Of a stretch of 38,665 bases of DNA, positions 35,502 through 38,665 are shown piece by piece; position 1 is the stretch's first letter, and every line of letters starts with the position of its first letter. Position numbers and translations under genes: made by a program. Source of the DNA: Aquibacillus rhizosphaerae (GTDB lineage: Bacteria; Bacillota; Bacilli; Bacillales; Amphibacillaceae); assembly GCF_030282825.1 (NCBI RefSeq), contig NZ_JASTZU010000019.1, positions 1-38,665 on the forward strand, in the 5' to 3' direction. Under the pieces are notes generated by a model. It was given only the letters and a program-made list of their open reading frames with translations. It searched no databases and was not told the origin of the DNA.

Positions 35502-35936
35502 GTGTACTTTGTAGATCGAAACAAAATAGAAAAAACGTTATTATATATGGAAGGTTTATTTCAGGTGTTAGAAAATCATACTTTTGATTCGTTTTTGGAA
35601 AAATTAAGTTTGGAACGCATTGTACATATGACAATTGAATCGATGTTAGATGTAGGTAATATGATGATTGATGGATTCATCATGCGTGATCCAGGAAGTT
35701 TTGAAGATATCATTGATATTCTTGTTGACGAGCAAGTTTTACCACAAACAGAATCTGATAGCTATAAAGAAATAGTTAAATTGAGAAAAATGTTAATTAA
35801 TGATTATTTGAATATAAACCATGACTTAATTTTAGAGACTGTGCATAGAAATCAATATTCACTCGAAATGTTCTGTCAACGTATTAGAGAATACCTAGAT
35901 AATGAAACCGGAGTTGCAACTGCGTTTTCTAAATAA
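35502..35936 (+). CDS. yutE: HepT-like/DUF86 family protein YutE
   Basis: A 144-residue all-helical HepT-like protein. It begins (M)YFVDRNKIEKTLLYMEGLF and has the family's middle RIVHMTIESMLDVGNMMIDGFIMRDPGSFEDIID. In HepT toxins the catalytic RxxxxH motif lies in the last third; here LRKMLINDYLNIN has asparagine where the histidine is expected, so RNase activity is doubtful. No MNT-type nucleotidyltransferase antitoxin gene is adjacent, which also argues against a toxin-antitoxin pair. The GTG at 35502 has CAGGAGGCA at good distance, and B. subtilis YutE starts at the same point. The next gene begins 34 bases later and is probably in the same transcript. Confidence 0.85.
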   Translation: MYFVDRNKIEKTLLYMEGLFQVLENHTFDSFLEKLSLERIVHMTIESMLDVGNMMIDGFIMRDPGSFEDIIDILVDEQVLPQTESDSYKEIVKLRKMLINDYLNINHDLILETVHRNQYSLEMFCQRIREYLDNETGVATAFSK

Positions 35937-35970
35937 AATTATACATATTTAGTGGAGAGGGGGTATTTGT

Positions 35971-36606
35971 ATGGCCGGTAAGAATTCTGTAAAGGATATA
36001 GTCTTGTTAAGATTAAAAAAAGAAAAACAGATGACGATAGCACAATTAGGAGAATATTTTAATATATCCGATATAGCCTTACGAAGACATATTCATACAT
36101 TGGAACGTGAAGGGTTTATTAAATCTATTGTTGAAAAACAAACATTAGGTAGACCTTATTATCTGTATGCGTTAACCGAAAAAGGTCATGCGATTTTCCC
36201 TTCTCATTATCAGCAGTTTTCTGAAGATCTCCTTTTAGAAATAGAAGATCTTAAAGGTAAACCATTTGTTTATGAATTATTAGCGAATCGATCTGATAAA
36301 GAAAAGCTTAATTATAAAAGTGCTCTATCGAATAGTAGAAACTTTGATGAAAAGATAAAAAAGCTCGTAGATATTCAAGAAGAGAAAGGGTATATGACAG
36401 AACTTCGAGAAAATGAGGACGGTTCTTTTGAGTTAAGACAATTTAATTGTCCCATTTTAAGAATCGCATACCGTTACAAAGAAGTTTGTAACCAAGAAGT
36501 TGATTTGTTTTCAGATATTTTGGATAGTGAATGTAAAGTATCTGCTACTTCTTGTATAGTAAATGGATCAAATTGTTGCAGTTTTATTTTTCAGAAAAGT
36601 GATTAA
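35971..36606 (+). CDS. SufR-like winged-helix regulator with cysteine cluster
   Basis: A 211-residue DNA-binding protein. The N-terminal winged helix (residues 8-60) has TIAQLGEYFNISDIALRRHIHTLE as helix-turn-helix and GFIKSI..TLGRPYYLYALTEKG as wing. The C-terminal part carries C160, C173, C188, C195, C202 and C203. The spacing C-x12-C-x14-C-x13-C (C160, C173, C188, C202) nearly equals that of cyanobacterial SufR, which binds a 4Fe-4S cluster and represses suf genes. This one could sense Fe-S status, perhaps for the sufCDSUB operon 12 kb upstream, but no operator is known. Start: GTGGAGAGGGGG. A perfect 21-bp terminator follows. Regulator class is sure, target is inference. Confidence 0.8.
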   Translation: MAGKNSVKDIVLLRLKKEKQMTIAQLGEYFNISDIALRRHIHTLEREGFIKSIVEKQTLGRPYYLYALTEKGHAIFPSHYQQFSEDLLLEIEDLKGKPFVYELLANRSDKEKLNYKSALSNSRNFDEKIKKLVDIQEEKGYMTELRENEDGSFELRQFNCPILRIAYRYKEVCNQEVDLFSDILDSECKVSATSCIVNGSNCCSFIFQKSD

Positions 36607-36631
36607 AGAATTTTTCATAGAATTTAAACCT

Positions 36632-36680
36632 AAAGAGGATGGTAGTCAATGGATACCATTGACTACCATCCTCTTTTATA
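36632..36680. terminator. Bidirectional terminator, perfect 21-bp stem
   Basis: Bases 36632-36652 pair perfectly with 36656-36676 around the loop ATA; the stem ends AAAGAGGATGG / CCATCCTCTTT. T-runs on both sides serve the regulator gene and the convergent membrane protein gene. Confidence 0.93.
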
Positions 36681-36707
36681 AGTGAGTTGAATTAATAAAG
36701 TAATATT

Positions 36708-38258
36708 CTACATGAAATAAGGTCCAAAAAATACAGATAACAGTAAGATGTGAATGGCTATTAAATAAAAGAGCTTAATAAAAATACCCCAATCATTTTG
36801 TTTGGCAGCTTGTTTTGAACAAAAGTAAGCAATGGCACCAAAAACGAATAAATATACATAGCTACTACCAGTAAAGGTAAGATAGTCTGGTGCATAAGTA
36901 TAAATATTGTCAATGAAAAAAGAATCTTTAAACAACAGAAAGCTAATAACATAAGAGACTAGCCCTAGATGGAATACCCAATTTAAGTCACGATCTAAAA
37001 GACTTCTTTTAGTAATGTATAAGATTACCAATATAAAAATTGGTCCAATAACCCACATCGTAGCTAGCAGCGTTGCTAAAAATGATACTGACAGCATACC
37101 AATTGTTTTACCCAAACCACTAATCAAGTCATTCGCGTTAACACCCTGTGTTTTATTGATAAGTGCAGATTCATTAGATGAAATTGAAATTGGATTAGCT
37201 TCACTATCTATTTCAATCCAGCTAATTATATTAGGACTAACCCATTGTGGTTTGGCTGATAGATATGCGGTATTACTTCTTCGATATATATCAAAGTTCT
37301 CATTACTTAGAATTGCTTCATAAATATTAAAAGCAAATGCTTCACGGTATTTTGTGTTTGTTCTTCCAGTAGCAGAAAAAAGTAATTTTAATTTCTGATC
37401 CTCGTACGTAACCGACATATCATTAATTCCTTCTAATTCTCCCATTCCTTTTGGGTCGTTTAAGGTGATTTTCTCAAGGGTTGCCTTAGATGATTCATAT
37501 AGGTAAGTTGTATGAATTGGTTGATTCGCATTAGTTGCTTTTATTTCTGTATTAAAGAGAAAGGAAAATTTATCGTCATCATAAGCAAAAGCGATCTCAC
37601 GTATTTCCTCATTAAAAGGCACCGTAAAGCTCTCTTGATAGGTTCTTTCCGCTTCAAAATCAATGATATTATAGACAGAAACTAATAATTCTTCGTTTTC
37701 ACGATAGTAAGTAAGGATTTTTATCCCTTGTTCCGTTGAAATAGGAACTAATTTGTCAAATTTATTTTCAAGCGTAGTAATTAAGCTGGATTCTGTTGTA
37801 ATTGGATCTAAATAGAACAGTTGATTATCAATTAAGTATAAGAGACTGTTGTCTAAAGGATAGAACTTATCAACATCAGTAACGATTTTTTTGGAACTTG
37901 CATCGTAAATATGATGATAATCAAAGTAAAGTAAGGTGTCCTCTTGCATAAATATTTGAGTCCATTTGTTTACTGGTATGTCGGCAAGTTGTTTTTCCTC
38001 GATTACTTCAAAAGATTCATTATAGGTTTTTTGTCTTAAGGAATCTTTTGCAATCTCAATCAGTTCAACGTTTCCCTCATTATTTAATGATATTAATGGA
38101 TAATTATTGATATTTGTTTCTCCAATAGTTAGATCTCTACTCCAATTTTCTGCTGGTGGTTCCGTTACTTCAGTTAAGTTTTGAAAGAATAATAGTGAGA
38201 TATTTCCTACTATTAATAGTAGCGGTAAGATCCAATAAAACCTTTTTATAATTTTCAT
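36708..38258 (-). CDS. Unrecognised membrane protein with large outer domain
   Basis: I do not recognise this 516-residue protein. One membrane segment near the N-terminus (KRFYWILPLLLIVGNISLLF, residues 5-24) is followed by about 350 residues that are rich in short strands and acidic residues and contain repeats of the type 'lyfl.. (D)..t' that could form a beta-propeller outside the cell. The last 135 residues hold four or five membrane segments. The start is supported by AAGAAGGTTTCAG upstream. It has its own unit between two intergenic regions with no obvious partner. A sensor, cell-envelope or transport role is possible, none can be claimed. Confidence 0.85.
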   Translation of the reverse strand: MKIIKRFYWILPLLLIVGNISLLFFQNLTEVTEPPAENWSRDLTIGETNINNYPLISLNNEGNVELIEIAKDSLRQKTYNESFEVIEEKQLADIPVNKWTQIFMQEDTLLYFDYHHIYDASSKKIVTDVDKFYPLDNSLLYLIDNQLFYLDPITTESSLITTLENKFDKLVPISTEQGIKILTYYRENEELLVSVYNIIDFEAERTYQESFTVPFNEEIREIAFAYDDDKFSFLFNTEIKATNANQPIHTTYLYESSKATLEKITLNDPKGMGELEGINDMSVTYEDQKLKLLFSATGRTNTKYREAFAFNIYEAILSNENFDIYRRSNTAYLSAKPQWVSPNIISWIEIDSEANPISISSNESALINKTQGVNANDLISGLGKTIGMLSVSFLATLLATMWVIGPIFILVILYITKRSLLDRDLNWVFHLGLVSYVISFLLFKDSFFIDNIYTYAPDYLTFTGSSYVYLFVFGAIAYFCSKQAAKQNDWGIFIKLFYLIAIHILLLSVFFGPYFM

Positions 38259-38472
38259 TTCTGAAACCTTCTTTTATGTAATGTATAAATGTCTGAGCAC
38301 GATGACTTCGCATTTATCTCTAGAAATCGTATCATTTATTTCAAAATTATGGAAGAGAAATATTACGAAAATTATAAAATTCTTCAAGTTCCACTAAGAC
38401 GTTTTTTATATAAAGTACGCATTAACTATATCGTAACTTCCTTGCATTCTATTTAAGATGAGTGGTTAATTC

Positions 38473-38595
38473 AGCGCTACGGAAAAACACTCCCTTTCCG
38501 GGGGCAGCACCTTAGCCTCCTCGGTCACAAAGAACGTTCCCTGTGGGGTCTTCGGAAGCTGCTCTTCCCCAGGAGTGTCGCATTTTTCCTTCGCT
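38473..38595. repeat. GC-rich palindromic intergenic repeat element
   Basis: A stretch of about 120 bp that is clearly richer in G and C than the rest of the window. It has nested inverted repeats: AGCG (38473) with CGCT (38595), GGAAAAA (38481-38487) with TTTTTCC (38583-38589), ACACTCC (38487-38493) with GGAGTGT (38572-38578), and GGGGGCAGC with GCTGCTCTTCCCC further in. Blocks such as CCGAAGACCCCACAGGG and GAGGAGGCTAAGG (minus strand) look like a dispersed repeat I recall from many Bacillaceae genomes. No protein is encoded. The rest of 38259-38665 shows no gene; the window ends in AGGAGA, possibly the ribosome-binding site of the next gene. Confidence 0.65.
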
Positions 38596-38665
38596 AGGTA
38601 AACTTGTCTTTCGAGTGAAAATAGTACACTAAATATTAATAGCTATCTATCAATACATTAGGAGA

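Noticed and set aside
35502-36606. yutE plus regulator as a toxin-antitoxin system
   Set aside because: The next gene is a SufR-like regulator and not a nucleotidyltransferase, and the HepT catalytic histidine is missing.

Overview
The window is chromosomal DNA from a low-GC, endospore-forming member of the Bacillaceae. The order fadN-fadA-fadE, yusI, gcvH, yusF, yusE, yusD, metNPQ, sufCDSUB, yunE-yunD-yunC, yunB, lytH (yunA), yutD, yutE follows the yus-yur-yun-yut stretch of the Bacillus subtilis chromosome. Sporulation genes are scattered through it (DUF1657 protein, two CotF-type coat proteins, YunB, LytH, a YhcN/YlaJ lipoprotein). Several secreted proteins have very acidic stretches and Na+-coupled transporters are present, which suggests a halotolerant genus related to Oceanobacillus, Virgibacillus or Gracilibacillus. 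The genus is an inference only.

Layout. 1-383: right end of an ISL3-type insertion sequence cut by the window edge. 600-2420: universal stress protein, DUF1657 spore-type protein and a bacterial aeRF1-like protein. 2568-5354 (minus strand): a tightly packed znuC-znuB-zur-crcB-crcB operon joining zinc uptake, its repressor and both subunits of a fluoride channel. Upstream of znuC, 5405-5724 holds the wreck of a lipoprotein gene that was probably znuA. 5871-6466: two coat-type proteins. 6612-12184: fadNAE fatty-acid beta-oxidation operon with a textbook FadR operator. 12314-14816: YusI, GcvH, Toprim protein, thioredoxin, SCP2-like protein and a TlpA-like redoxin. 14962-17935: methionine ABC importer metNPQ under a SAM (S-box) riboswitch with its own promoter and terminator. 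18125-18355: an unrecognised small gene that seems to lack a standard start codon. 18500-23935: Fe-S cluster assembly operon sufCDSUB. 24011-26668: yunE-yunD-yunC. 26914-28840: an HD-GYP protein and the sporulation protein YunB. 28832-31066: a strong promoter and a 530-nt leader that contains a lysine-riboswitch-like (L-box) core and a terminator, then an NhaC-family transporter. 31133-32937: an NSS-family symporter with its 33-residue MetS-like small subunit. 32998-34679 (minus): LytH and a YhcN/YlaJ-family lipoprotein. 34823-36680: YutD, YutE and a SufR-like regulator with a cysteine cluster suited to an Fe-S cluster. 36708-38258 (minus): a large unrecognised membrane protein. 38473-38595: a GC-rich palindromic intergenic repeat.

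How the parts fit. Many units are metal-, sulfur- or CoA-linked: zinc uptake, methionine uptake, SufS/SufU sulfur transfer, a probable Fe-S sensing regulator, glycine cleavage H protein, beta-oxidation. Control elements visible in the DNA are a FadR box, an S-box, a probable L-box, several consensus SigA promoters and about fifteen intrinsic terminators that bound the transcription units. I did not find a clearly novel multi-gene system. The most unusual items are the decayed znuA next to the intact znuCB-zur-crcB operon, the yunB ribosome-binding site built from a terminator arm, the divergent lysine-riboswitch leader, the small gene with an apparent ATT start, and the SufR-like regulator 12 kb from suf.
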